A program made the position numbers and the translations under genes. A stretch of 64,000 bases of DNA. Source: UBA4971 sp029551185 (lineage in GTDB: Bacteria > Bacillota > SHA-98 > UBA4971). The notes beneath the pieces are model-generated. The model saw nothing but the letters and a program-made list of their open reading frames with translations. It was not told the DNA's origin and ran no database searches. Shown in pieces: positions 1-8,380 of the stretch. The stretch is taken from positions 27,528-91,527 of the forward strand of contig DAOSZN010000006.1 in the NCBI GenBank assembly GCA_035593725.1. The letters are read 5' to 3'. How positions within the stretch are numbered: position 1 is the stretch's first letter; each line of letters begins with the position of its first letter.

Positions 1-1
1 A

Positions 2-1633
2 TTATATCCCTAAGATCTCCTGATTAAACCCTGCTTGTTTCAGAATCGCCTGCATAAACTGAGAAAACAGGGGGTGAGGACGGTTCGGCCTCGACTTGAA
101 CTCAGGATGAAACTGAGTTCCCAGGAACCACGGATGACCTTTCAACTCGACAATCTCAATGTGACGGCTGTCAAGGGACATGGCCGTTGTCACCATGCCT
201 GACGCATCCAGCATATCCTTGTATGAAGTATTGATTTCGAATCTATGTCTGTGTCGCTCATAGATTATATCACTTCCGTACGCCGCCTCTGCAATAGAAC
301 CGGGCATCACCTTACACGGCAAGGCGCCCAGTCTCATGGTGCCGCCGAGTTCTTCAACCCCCTCCTGACCGGGAAGACGCCTGACTATTGGATGAGGAGT
401 ATCAGGATCACACTCTGTGGTATTTGCGTTCTTAAGCCCCAAGACTGACCTGGCGTATTCCACAACAGCGCATTGAAGCCCCAGGCAAAGCCCGAAAAAC
501 GGCACATTGTTCTCTCTGGCGTAACGTGCAGCGACAATCTTGCCTTCTACTCCCCTACATCCGAACCCTCCCGGAACGATAATGCCGTGGACATCGCCGA
601 TAACCTTCTCGGGATCATCAGTCTCCAGGAGTTCAGAATTGACCCACGAAATGTCTACCTGTGTTTCACAAGCTACTCCTGCGTGTCGTAATGCTTCAAC
701 AGTGCTAAGATACGCATCAGGCAAGGCGACATACTTCCCGACGATAGCCACCTTGACAACACGCTTGGGATTAAGCAACCGAAAGACCATATCTCTCCAT
801 TCTGAAAGATCTCTCTCACCGGCCAGGCGTTGGAGGCCCAATCGTTCAATGACAATGTCGTCCAATCCTTCGCTCTCAAAAGCCAAAGGCACCTCATACA
901 TGGTCTCTGCATCGAGGTTAGGTATGACCGCACGTTCATCTATATCACAAAACAGAGCGATTTTCGCTTTGATCTCATCAGACAACGGGCACTCAGATCG
1001 TGCGACTATTACATCAGGCTGTATTCCGATGCTTCTGAGCTCCTTAACACTGTGCTGCGTGGGCTTTGTCTTTAACTCCCCTGCTACCTTAAGATAAGGG
1101 ACTAACGTGACATGTATGTACATGACGCTCTCGCGTCCCAGATCACTACGGAGCTGTCTGATAGCTTCAAGGAAAGGCAGACTTTCAATGTCACCGACTG
1201 TGCCCCCGATTTCAACCAGCACAACATCAGCCCCGGATTCTTCCCCTGTCTGAATAATCCTGGATTTGATTTCATTTGTCACGTGTGGAATAACTTGAAC
1301 AGTCCCACCGAGGAAACCGCCTTTTCGCTCTCGGTTAATTATGGACCAGTATATCATCCCTGTGGTAATGTTATTGCCTCTGGCAAGATCCACATCAATA
1401 AACCGCTCGTAATGTCCAAGATCCAGGTCGGTCTCAGCACCGTCTTCTGTAACGAATACCTCTCCATGTTGATACGGGCTCATTGTGCCAGGATCCACGT
1501 TAATGTATGGATCCAGCTTCAAAGCAGTCACTCGGAGCCCCCTGCTTTTCAAAAGCCTCCCTATAGACGCGGCAGTAACGCCTTTACCCAGTCCTGAGAC
1601 AACTCCGCCGGTCACAAACACATACTTTGCCAA
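2..1633 (-). CDS. pyrG: CTP synthase
   Basis: Makes CTP from UTP, ATP and glutamine in the cytosol, the last step of de novo pyrimidine nucleotide synthesis. The 543-residue protein has the usual length and both domains. The N-terminal amidoligase opens with the VTGGVVSGLGKG nucleotide-binding loop and carries the LDPYINVDPGTMSP signature. The C-terminal class I glutamine amidotransferase has the PGGFG oxyanion loop, the nucleophile Cys383 in GLCLGLQ, and the His-Pro-Glu of the catalytic triad in QFHPEF. The start is TTG, preceded by AGGAGGG and AAAGGGA. The stop codon lies at the very edge of the window, so the gene is complete but its terminator is not visible. It is the last visible gene of the minus-strand run that begins with the M16 peptidase. 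Confidence 0.98.
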   Translation of the reverse strand: MAKYVFVTGGVVSGLGKGVTAASIGRLLKSRGLRVTALKLDPYINVDPGTMSPYQHGEVFVTEDGAETDLDLGHYERFIDVDLARGNNITTGMIYWSIINRERKGGFLGGTVQVIPHVTNEIKSRIIQTGEESGADVVLVEIGGTVGDIESLPFLEAIRQLRSDLGRESVMYIHVTLVPYLKVAGELKTKPTQHSVKELRSIGIQPDVIVARSECPLSDEIKAKIALFCDIDERAVIPNLDAETMYEVPLAFESEGLDDIVIERLGLQRLAGERDLSEWRDMVFRLLNPKRVVKVAIVGKYVALPDAYLSTVEALRHAGVACETQVDISWVNSELLETDDPEKVIGDVHGIIVPGGFGCRGVEGKIVAARYARENNVPFFGLCLGLQCAVVEYARSVLGLKNANTTECDPDTPHPIVRRLPGQEGVEELGGTMRLGALPCKVMPGSIAEAAYGSDIIYERHRHRFEINTSYKDMLDASGMVTTAMSLDSRHIEIVELKGHPWFLGTQFHPEFKSRPNRPHPLFSQFMQAILKQAGFNQEILGI

Positions 1634-1731
1634 GGTCCCTTTCCCTCCTGCTACAAATAAAGCAACTGACCTGCGCGAATATTATACCCCGGAGAAATCC
1701 GTTCCTTTGACATTAATCACAATAAGGTCAA

Positions 1732-2382
1732 TTACAGCTTCAACACATATACTGTAGTATCCTCAGGCAGAGCGCCCGGAGTCAATTCAAGCTCGTTACA
1801 GTCCAGCCTCACTACGTTATCGTAACCTTCAAGAAATTCATCTACCTTTGCGATAGGCCAGTCGCGAACTGTGTTTGTCTTGTAATGCATAGGTATCACA
1901 ACCTTCGGGCAAGTGGCTGCAACAAGTCTCTTGGCGCCTGCTGCATCAATAGTGTAATGCCCTCCGCAAGGCACAAGAAGCACATCTGCTTGACCGATAG
2001 CGTTAAGTTGCGAAGACGTAAGATCATGTCCGATATCACCCATATGGACTATTCTGACTCCATCAGTTTCAATGATGAATACCCGGTTTTTGCCGCGCTT
2101 TGCTCCGTGTTCAGCATCATGCCATGTTTCAACAGAAGAGATCCTGGTCCTGTCATCCTTGTATTCTCCCTCTGCTTTCAGCACCACCGGGTTCCCGCGA
2201 GCCACAGAGACATTATTGTGGTCAAAATGATCGTGACTGGATGTCACAACATCTGCGGAAACATCAGGAAGACGATAACCTACAGTCTCGTCAAACGGGT
2301 CAGTAAGAATCCTTGTGCCGGATGTCGACGTTATCAAAAAACATGAATGACCAAACCACCTAATTTGAAGCTTCGCTGTCAT
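1732..2382 (-). CDS. Metallo-beta-lactamase-fold metal-dependent hydrolase (UlaG/UPF0173-like)
   Basis: A 216-residue cytosolic hydrolase of the metallo-beta-lactamase superfamily, closest by eye to the short UPF0173/UlaG-like group. The metal ligands are visible: SSHDHFDHNNV (HxHxDH motif, about residues 50-58), HMGDIGH (about 113-119) and IPMHYKT near residue 165. An early GHSCFLI strand is typical of this subgroup. The substrate is unknown; family members act on lactones or phosphodiesters, so no specific reaction is claimed. The ATG follows AAGGGGAAGAG and overlaps the 3' end of the upstream membrane-protein gene by 23 nt, which suggests translational coupling. pyrG follows about 100 nt downstream. 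Confidence 0.85.
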   Translation of the reverse strand: MTAKLQIRWFGHSCFLITSTSGTRILTDPFDETVGYRLPDVSADVVTSSHDHFDHNNVSVARGNPVVLKAEGEYKDDRTRISSVETWHDAEHGAKRGKNRVFIIETDGVRIVHMGDIGHDLTSSQLNAIGQADVLLVPCGGHYTIDAAGAKRLVAATCPKVVIPMHYKTNTVRDWPIAKVDEFLEGYDNVVRLDCNELELTPGALPEDTTVYVLKL

Positions 2383-3091
2383 TTTGCTCTTCCCCTTCCA
2401 TATTTGAAATCACACCGTAGCGTTCAAGGAGAATCACAGTAGCCCTATTCCCCAAAAAACTGACAAAGCCCAAATATGCCATGCAGAATACAGGCGGGAC
2501 AAATCTCAGAGAGAGAACAGCCACTGCCACTTGAAATACTAGGATAATCAGAGAATAGAAAGGGTTGGCCAGTGTAAGTAATGCAGCGTTCTTAAGGGTT
2601 TTTATAAACCCCAAATCTTGATTGATTGCCACCGGAAATAAGTATATTGAAATCATGGCAATAAACAGCAAGAAATATGCAAAAGCCAATCCGATTATTT
2701 TTACGAGCCACGCAGGCCTTGCCAAGAACCATACTATATCAAAGACCAGTATACTTGCAAGGGCTACTCCCACACCGGATATAGCCAGGCTTCTCCCGAA
2801 GAACTTTCTCAGGCCAAAGATAAAATCTCTCGGCACAACATAATCACCTTGAAGGATAAGACTCGTCACATAAAAACCTGCACCGATTAAGGGGGATGTC
2901 AAAACAATTACCACAGGCACTGACACAAGAAGAGACTCGACGAAAAAACTCATGAGAAATATCACACCTGCTGCAACAGCGAACCAAACAATACTTATCA
3001 GCAGTACAGTGCCAAGGTACCCGTAAGTATCCTTAAGCGCGCCGGAAATGGCGGCCCAGGCTTGTGAAACCTCGTCCCTAAACCTCTTCAT
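2360..3091 (-). CDS. Polytopic membrane protein, DUF624-like
   Basis: A 243-residue integral membrane protein of unknown function. Hydrophobic segments are visible at about residues 25-52, 55-80, 100-125, 130-155, 170-195 and 198-215, so five or six helices. A short acidic, soluble C-terminal tail (GEEQNDSEASN) follows. The layout resembles the DUF624/YesL group of Firmicutes membrane proteins, but no decisive motif is present. It sits between argS and the metallo-hydrolase and overlaps the latter by 23 nt, so it is probably co-transcribed. An ATG start after TGGAGACTAATC fits. Confidence 0.6.
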   Translation of the reverse strand: MKRFRDEVSQAWAAISGALKDTYGYLGTVLLISIVWFAVAAGVIFLMSFFVESLLVSVPVVIVLTSPLIGAGFYVTSLILQGDYVVPRDFIFGLRKFFGRSLAISGVGVALASILVFDIVWFLARPAWLVKIIGLAFAYFLLFIAMISIYLFPVAINQDLGFIKTLKNAALLTLANPFYSLIILVFQVAVAVLSLRFVPPVFCMAYLGFVSFLGNRATVILLERYGVISNMEGEEQNDSEASN

Positions 3092-3123
3092 GATTAGTCT
3101 CCAACCTCAGTATTTTCCTGCAC

Positions 3124-4818
3124 CTACATCTCGTGGGGAGCAGATATTCCAAGAAGGCCCAAGACATTGGCAAGCACTGTTCTGACTGCCTCGGAAAGCC
3201 CAAGTCTTGCCACGGTTAAATCAGGATCCTCATTAATCACTCTATGGCTATTGTAAAACGAATGGAAAAGCCCTGCAAGATCCAACGCATAGCCCGCTAA
3301 TCGATTAGGCGCGCGTTCAATAGCGCTCATTGCCACCTCGTCAGGGTAGGATGCAAGTTTCCGTATAATGTCAAGTTCAATCTCCTCAGTAAGGTTGGAA
3401 AAGTCAATCCCCCCTGTGTCACTAAGGTTTATCCCTCTCCCCTCAGCTTGTCTAAATATGCTGGAAATCCTGGCATGGGCATACTGGATATAGTAGACAG
3501 GGTTGGCTTGTGAATGCTCTTTGGCAAGGCTGAGGTCAAATTCCAGGTGACTCTCAATATTCCTCATCAATAGGAAGTAACGGGCCGCGTCTTTGCCGAC
3601 CTCATCTATGAGCTCATCCATGGTCACGAACTCGCCGGCGCGTTTCGACATTTTGACACGTTCGCCGCGGGACATAAGGGACAGGAACTGCAGGAGCAAA
3701 ACTTCCAGGCTACTGCCGGGATACCCCAGCGCTTCGAGGCCGGCTCTGGTCGGTATTACATGGCCATGGTGGTCAGGACCCCATATATTGATCAACAGGT
3801 CAAATCCTCGCTCGAGTTTATTTCTGTGATATGCAATATCTCCGGCAAGGTATGTGTAGTCCCCGTCGCTCTTTACAACTACTCTGTCTTTCTCATCACC
3901 AAATTCAGTAGTGCGCAACCAAAGCGCACCGTCTGCCTCGTATACCATGCCCCTTTGCGTTAAGATCTCAATAACCTCTTGGACTGCGCCTGCATCGACC
4001 AACTTCCTTTCACTGAACCATACGTCAAACTCCACCCCGAAGCGAGCAAGGGAAGCCTTTTGCTCTTCAAGCATACAGGAAAGCGCAAAGTCCCGGAAAA
4101 ACTCACCTCTTTTTTCAGCGTCCATGGCTTCAAGCTTCTTGGAGTGCTTATCCATGGCTAAGCGAGCTATGTCAACAATGTAGGCCCCCTGATATCCCCA
4201 CTCAGGGAATTCTACATCTTCGCCTTTAAGTTCAAGATATCTCAGTTCGCAAGAGGCGCCAAGCACATTGATCTGGCCGCCGGCATCATTTATGTAATAC
4301 TCGGTAGAAACATCATGGCCTGAGGCCTCAAGGATATTTGCCAAAGAGGCGCCGACTGCGGCTGCCCTGGCATTTACTACATTCATGGGACCGGTGGGAT
4401 TTGCGCTGACAAACTCCAAGAGAATCTTACGGCCATGTCCCATATCAGACCTGCCGTATTGAGCCCCCGATTTCAAAATGACCTTTAATACATCTTCCAG
4501 CCACTCGCGTCCAAGGAAAAAATTGATAAATCCGGGACCGGCTATTTCAACATGTTGAATATAACGAGTCTTGTCCTTTTCTATATCCATATTGCCCACT
4601 ATCGTCTCAGCGACATCCCGAGGCTTCTTCTTTACCTTTCCTGCCAGGATAAGTGCGATAGGTGTGGCAAAATCACCGTGAGCTTTCTCCCTTGTATACT
4701 CCACCGGAATATCCCTGTCAGAAAAATCTCCTAATACCTCAAGAATCCCTGATCTTGCCAGGCCGGCGATAATACCGCTTTGAATTTCGCGCCTGACATC
4801 ATCAACTACATTGTACAA
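3124..4818 (-). CDS. argS: Arginyl-tRNA synthetase
   Basis: Charges tRNA-Arg with arginine; essential cytosolic class Ia synthetase. The 564-residue length is normal. An N-terminal Add-1 domain (about 1-110) is followed by the HIGH-equivalent region SANPTGPMNVVNARAAAVG (about 128), where the usual HVGH reads PMNV in this short alignment. The GPDHHGHVIPT segment follows, then the KMSKRAGEFVTMDELIDEVG signature, which is typical of bacterial ArgS. A C-terminal DALR anticodon-binding domain covers about 450-564. The TTG start is preceded by AGGAGGGGACCGGG. The gene lies 56 nt downstream of the M16 peptidase gene and 33 nt upstream of the DUF624-like gene. Confidence 0.95.
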   Translation of the reverse strand: MYNVVDDVRREIQSGIIAGLARSGILEVLGDFSDRDIPVEYTREKAHGDFATPIALILAGKVKKKPRDVAETIVGNMDIEKDKTRYIQHVEIAGPGFINFFLGREWLEDVLKVILKSGAQYGRSDMGHGRKILLEFVSANPTGPMNVVNARAAAVGASLANILEASGHDVSTEYYINDAGGQINVLGASCELRYLELKGEDVEFPEWGYQGAYIVDIARLAMDKHSKKLEAMDAEKRGEFFRDFALSCMLEEQKASLARFGVEFDVWFSERKLVDAGAVQEVIEILTQRGMVYEADGALWLRTTEFGDEKDRVVVKSDGDYTYLAGDIAYHRNKLERGFDLLINIWGPDHHGHVIPTRAGLEALGYPGSSLEVLLLQFLSLMSRGERVKMSKRAGEFVTMDELIDEVGKDAARYFLLMRNIESHLEFDLSLAKEHSQANPVYYIQYAHARISSIFRQAEGRGINLSDTGGIDFSNLTEEIELDIIRKLASYPDEVAMSAIERAPNRLAGYALDLAGLFHSFYNSHRVINEDPDLTVARLGLSEAVRTVLANVLGLLGISAPHEM

Positions 4819-4874
4819 CCCGGTCCCCTCCTGTACGCCAATCCACTAAGTGCAAGATCAAACCACGTTTTTCA

Positions 4875-6149
4875 TTATAGCACAGATGAGCTTATTACTC
4901 CCATCATCTCTTCCTCTTCCTCAATAGGGCCGACCGCAGCTAAACTCAGCTTCTCTTTCCTGAGCAAATCCCCTGCCACGCTTTGTATCTCATCCGGCGT
5001 TACAGCCTCAATTCGTTGGAGAACCTCCTCCACAGGGATTATCTTGCCGGACAACACCATATGCCCCCCATGTCTTAGAGCCAGACTGAGAGTATCCTCC
5101 AACCTCAAAGAAAGGCTGCCTTTATAGAAGTCCTTTGCTCTACGAAGTTCAGCAGCAGATACAGGCGTATCCCGAATTGTGGCTAATTGCCCAAGAATTA
5201 CGTCTACCGCATCCTTGCAGGATTCTCCGTCGACTCCTGCATAAACACGCAATATTCCGGTATCAAGGTGTGGCGAATACTGAGATCCCACTGAATATGC
5301 CAGCCCTCGCTTTACCCTGACCTCCTGGAACAGTCTGGAGCTCATACCTTGGCCTAAAATGACGTCAAGTAGCTCCAGCGCATAACGCCGGGGATGAAGC
5401 CTATGATATCCGGGAAACCCCAATGCGATATTGGCCTGCTTGGTGTCTTGTTTCTCCACTCTTACAAACGGCCCTTCGGCCTTGGCTTCAACCGGCAGGA
5501 ACGCCTTCTTCTTGCGGCTTTCTCTTTCTTGAAAGAAGCCTGTTACAGCGCGATTCACTTCTTCATGTGATACGCAGCCTGCAACTGAGACTACGATATT
5601 TCCAGGATGATAGAAAGAAGCAAAGTAATCAAGAATTGCCTCTCTCGACATGGCTGCAATTGAGTCCACAGTCCCGGCTATGCTTCTCCCCATGGGATGA
5701 CCGGGCCATACAAGATCCTCCAAAATCACATGAACCCATGAGTCGGGCCTGTCCCTTATCATGTTGATTTCTTCAATAATGACTCCCCGCTCCTTTTCTA
5801 TGGATTCCTCCAGGAAAAGGGAATCTAAAACAACATCTGCGAGGACATCTATACCCAGTAAGAATTCGCTTGCAGGCACCTTCACCAGATAACATGTAGC
5901 CTCCTTGTCAGTGAAACCGTTAATGGATCCCCCAATTCCCTCTATCGCCTGGGATATTTCTAAGTTATCCTTGCGTTTTCGAGTCCCCTTGAATAATAGA
6001 TGCTCGATAAAGTGAGAAACTCCGCTTATTTCCTGCGTTTCATACCTGGCGCCTGCGCCGATCCAAATGGTGCAAGACGCAGACCTCATATGAGGCATTT
6101 CATAGGTCACAACTCGAAGTCCGTTTTCCATTGATTGGATAGAAAGCAT
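4875..6149 (-). CDS. M16 family zinc peptidase (processing-peptidase-like)
   Basis: A 424-residue zinc metallopeptidase of the pitrilysin/M16B group, similar in size to Bacillus YmxG/MlpA. The inverted zinc motif HxxEH is intact in SHFIEHLLFKGT (about residues 47-58). The distal glutamate is probably in the EKERGVIIEEINM segment near residue 130. The substrate-binding RVKRGLAYSVGSQYS (R/Y) motif in the second half is also present. Both M16 domains are therefore complete. ATG at 6149 is preferred over an in-frame TTG six bases upstream because GAGGTGA is correctly spaced for the ATG. It is the first gene of the minus-strand run towards pyrG and begins just after the terminator of the V-ATPase operon. 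Confidence 0.9.
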   Translation of the reverse strand: MLSIQSMENGLRVVTYEMPHMRSASCTIWIGAGARYETQEISGVSHFIEHLLFKGTRKRKDNLEISQAIEGIGGSINGFTDKEATCYLVKVPASEFLLGIDVLADVVLDSLFLEESIEKERGVIIEEINMIRDRPDSWVHVILEDLVWPGHPMGRSIAGTVDSIAAMSREAILDYFASFYHPGNIVVSVAGCVSHEEVNRAVTGFFQERESRKKKAFLPVEAKAEGPFVRVEKQDTKQANIALGFPGYHRLHPRRYALELLDVILGQGMSSRLFQEVRVKRGLAYSVGSQYSPHLDTGILRVYAGVDGESCKDAVDVILGQLATIRDTPVSAAELRRAKDFYKGSLSLRLEDTLSLALRHGGHMVLSGKIIPVEEVLQRIEAVTPDEIQSVAGDLLRKEKLSLAAVGPIEEEEEMMGVISSSVL

Positions 6150-6181
6150 AATCAATCACCTCAGGATTAGCTTCTCCGGTT

Positions 6182-6240
6182 TTCAAAAGAGAAAACGCCC
6201 CCTATCCTTTGACACAATTTCAAAATCAGGGGGCGAAAAA
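6182..6240 (-). terminator. Intrinsic terminator of the V-type ATPase operon
   Basis: On the minus strand CGCCCCCT (6228-6235) pairs with AGGGGGCG (6196-6203) around a 24-nt loop. TTTTCTCTTTT follows immediately. It lies about 55 nt downstream of the subunit D stop codon and just before the M16 peptidase gene. Confidence 0.85.
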
Positions 6241-6291
6241 TCGTATGCTCTACGTGAAGCCTGACAGCTCCGCAATTGGTGTATATGTTAA

Positions 6292-6924
6292 TTACCCTCT
6301 CTTTTCTCTGACTATTTCCTTAACTTTCATGAGACGTGTCAGGTTACCCCGTTCAACTTCATCCAGTTTCATCACAATATATCTGGCTGTCTCTTCAAGA
6401 TCGGGAATAACTACATATTCTAAGGCATTGACCCTACGCCTGGTCTTTTCCAGCTCATCAGCAAGGAGTTCAATGCTTTTCTCAACTTGCGCAAGTTCCA
6501 CCAATTTCGGCACAATCTTTGTCAAGCCTTCCACAGCGTCATCCAGAGCCGCAGAAGTCCCGTAAAACCCATAAGGATATACGTCCTGCGCCTCACCGAT
6601 TACCCAGGTAAGCTCAGGCACCTTAACGTTCATGATATTTCTCGAGCTCGCCTCTATTTTAGATTGAGCCCTGGAAACAAGGAGGGCTCCTTCTATCGCT
6701 TCTCTGTTCATCGTAGCTCTTGCTTCGAGGAATGCAGGTAGCGTGTGAGCAAGGGCAGCCTCTACCTCCTCGCGGAGTTCACGTTCCGCCCTAATTAACT
6801 CGAGAAAATGCTTCATGAGCTCATCGAGCTTGTCTTTCAGCAGTTTATGTCCTCGTTCTGCCATCACCAGCCGCTTCCTTGTTGAAAGAAGCTGCATCCG
6901 TGTGGCGCTTACTCTAATTTCCAT
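6292..6924 (-). CDS. ntpD: V-type ATPase subunit D (central stalk)
   Basis: Subunit D of the A/V-type ATPase, the coiled-coil rotor shaft inside the A3B3 hexamer. The 210-residue length matches the family. The N-terminus (VSATRMQLLSTRKRLVMAERGHKLLKDK) is characteristic, and long amphipathic helices occupy both ends, with the conserved RRVNALEYVVIPDLEET segment near residue 165. It is the last gene of the nine-gene operon, 64 nt after subunit B, and is followed by the intrinsic terminator. The ATG has a weak, distant ribosome site (GGAGGGAGG is about 20 nt upstream), so modest expression or an upstream secondary structure is possible. Confidence 0.95.
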   Translation of the reverse strand: MEIRVSATRMQLLSTRKRLVMAERGHKLLKDKLDELMKHFLELIRAERELREEVEAALAHTLPAFLEARATMNREAIEGALLVSRAQSKIEASSRNIMNVKVPELTWVIGEAQDVYPYGFYGTSAALDDAVEGLTKIVPKLVELAQVEKSIELLADELEKTRRRVNALEYVVIPDLEETARYIVMKLDEVERGNLTRLMKVKEIVREKRG

Positions 6925-6988
6925 AGCTGCTCTAGAGCTAAGCCTCCCTCCTGCACCGGGCCGTGCCCGCTCCTAATACCCCTTTTCA

Positions 6989-8380
6989 TTACGCCGGACG
7001 CGCTTTGGGCAGGTACTTCTCGATATATTCCTCGCGGATTCTCTTTAGCTCTCTAACAGGTAGAAGCGTCAAGAGTTCCCAGCCCAGATCAAGGGTTTGC
7101 TCTATGGTCCTGTTCTCTTCAGGACCTTGATTCACATATCTCTTCTCAAATTCATCCGCGAACTTAGAAAACTTCCTATCGTCTTCGGAAAGGGCTGCCT
7201 CGCCCAAAATAGCCGCAAGTTCCTTTGCGTCTTTCCCTCTGGCATAAGCAGCATAAAGCTGGTTCATGGTATCAGCATGATCCTCCCTTGTCTTTCCATG
7301 GCCGATTCCCTTGTCCTTTAGCCTTGACAGTGACGGTAAAACGTCTATAGGCGGATATATGCCTTTGCGATGCAGCTCCCGAGCGAGCAGTATTTGGCCT
7401 TCTGTAATGTAGCCAGTCAAGTCCACGATAGGGTGGGTCTTGTCATCCTCAGGCATAGTAAGAATGGGAATCTGAGTTATAGACCCTTTCCGCCCCTTGA
7501 TACGTCCTGCTCTCTCATACATTGTAGCAAGGTCTGTATACATATATCCCGGATATCCACGACGCCCCGGCACTTCCATTCGCGCTGCGGAAATTTCCCT
7601 GAGCGCCTCTGCATAGTTGGTTATGTCAGTGAGAATAACAAGGACATGCATGTCTTTTTCAAACGCCAGGTATTCAGCAGCGGTAAGAGCCATCTTCGGA
7701 GTGGATATCCTTTCAATGGCCGGGTCGTCAGCTAGATTCATGAAAAGCACGGCACGCTCAATAGCTCCTGTCCGTTTGAAATCTGAGATAAAATAGTCAG
7801 CTTCTTCAAATGTGATACCCATCGCGCCGAACACTACACTGAACTTCTCATCCGTGCCAAGAACCCTTGCTTGCCTTGCAATTTGAGCAGCAAGGGCAGC
7901 ATGAGGGAGTCCTGAGCCTGAGAAGATAGGGAGTTTCTGTCCCCTTACAAGAGTGTTCAACCCGTCTATCGCGGAAATACCTGTCTGGATAAACTCTGAC
8001 GGATAGTCCCTGGCATAGGGATTTATGGGGCTACCGTTGATATCCACTTTTTTCTCAGGGATAATCTCCGGACCGCCGTCCCGAGGCCTGCCGAATCCGT
8101 CAAAAACCCGGCCTAGCATGTCCATGGACACTCCGAGCTCTATGCCTCGTCCGAGGAATCTCACTTTTGCGGCAGAGAGATTCAAACCCGCTGACCCTTC
8201 GAATAGCTGAACCAAAGCCCTTGAACCGTCTGCTTCGAGCACCCTGCCTCGTCTGATTTCATCTTTGGAAACTTCGATTTCTACAAGCTCACCGTATTTA
8301 ACACCTTCAACCTGCTCCACCACCATGAGTGGGCCGGCAACTTCGGAAACTGTTCTGTATTCCTTAAGCAACTTCCTCAC
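6989..8380 (-). CDS. ntpB: V-type ATPase subunit B (non-catalytic)
   Basis: Non-catalytic nucleotide-binding-fold subunit of the soluble A3B3 headpiece, 463 residues. The P-loop is degenerate as expected for B subunits: LPIFSGSGLPHAALAAQIARQ replaces a GxxGxGKT loop (about residue 150). The conserved SRLKDKGIGHGKTREDH segment is present near 355. The reading frame overlaps the 3' end of subunit A by 17 nt, indicating coupling. The start is either GTG at 8380 or the in-frame TTG three codons later; both follow a G-rich stretch, so the exact N-terminus is uncertain by three residues. Confidence 0.97.
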   Translation of the reverse strand: MRKLLKEYRTVSEVAGPLMVVEQVEGVKYGELVEIEVSKDEIRRGRVLEADGSRALVQLFEGSAGLNLSAAKVRFLGRGIELGVSMDMLGRVFDGFGRPRDGGPEIIPEKKVDINGSPINPYARDYPSEFIQTGISAIDGLNTLVRGQKLPIFSGSGLPHAALAAQIARQARVLGTDEKFSVVFGAMGITFEEADYFISDFKRTGAIERAVLFMNLADDPAIERISTPKMALTAAEYLAFEKDMHVLVILTDITNYAEALREISAARMEVPGRRGYPGYMYTDLATMYERAGRIKGRKGSITQIPILTMPEDDKTHPIVDLTGYITEGQILLARELHRKGIYPPIDVLPSLSRLKDKGIGHGKTREDHADTMNQLYAAYARGKDAKELAAILGEAALSEDDRKFSKFADEFEKRYVNQGPEENRTIEQTLDLGWELLTLLPVRELKRIREEYIEKYLPKARPA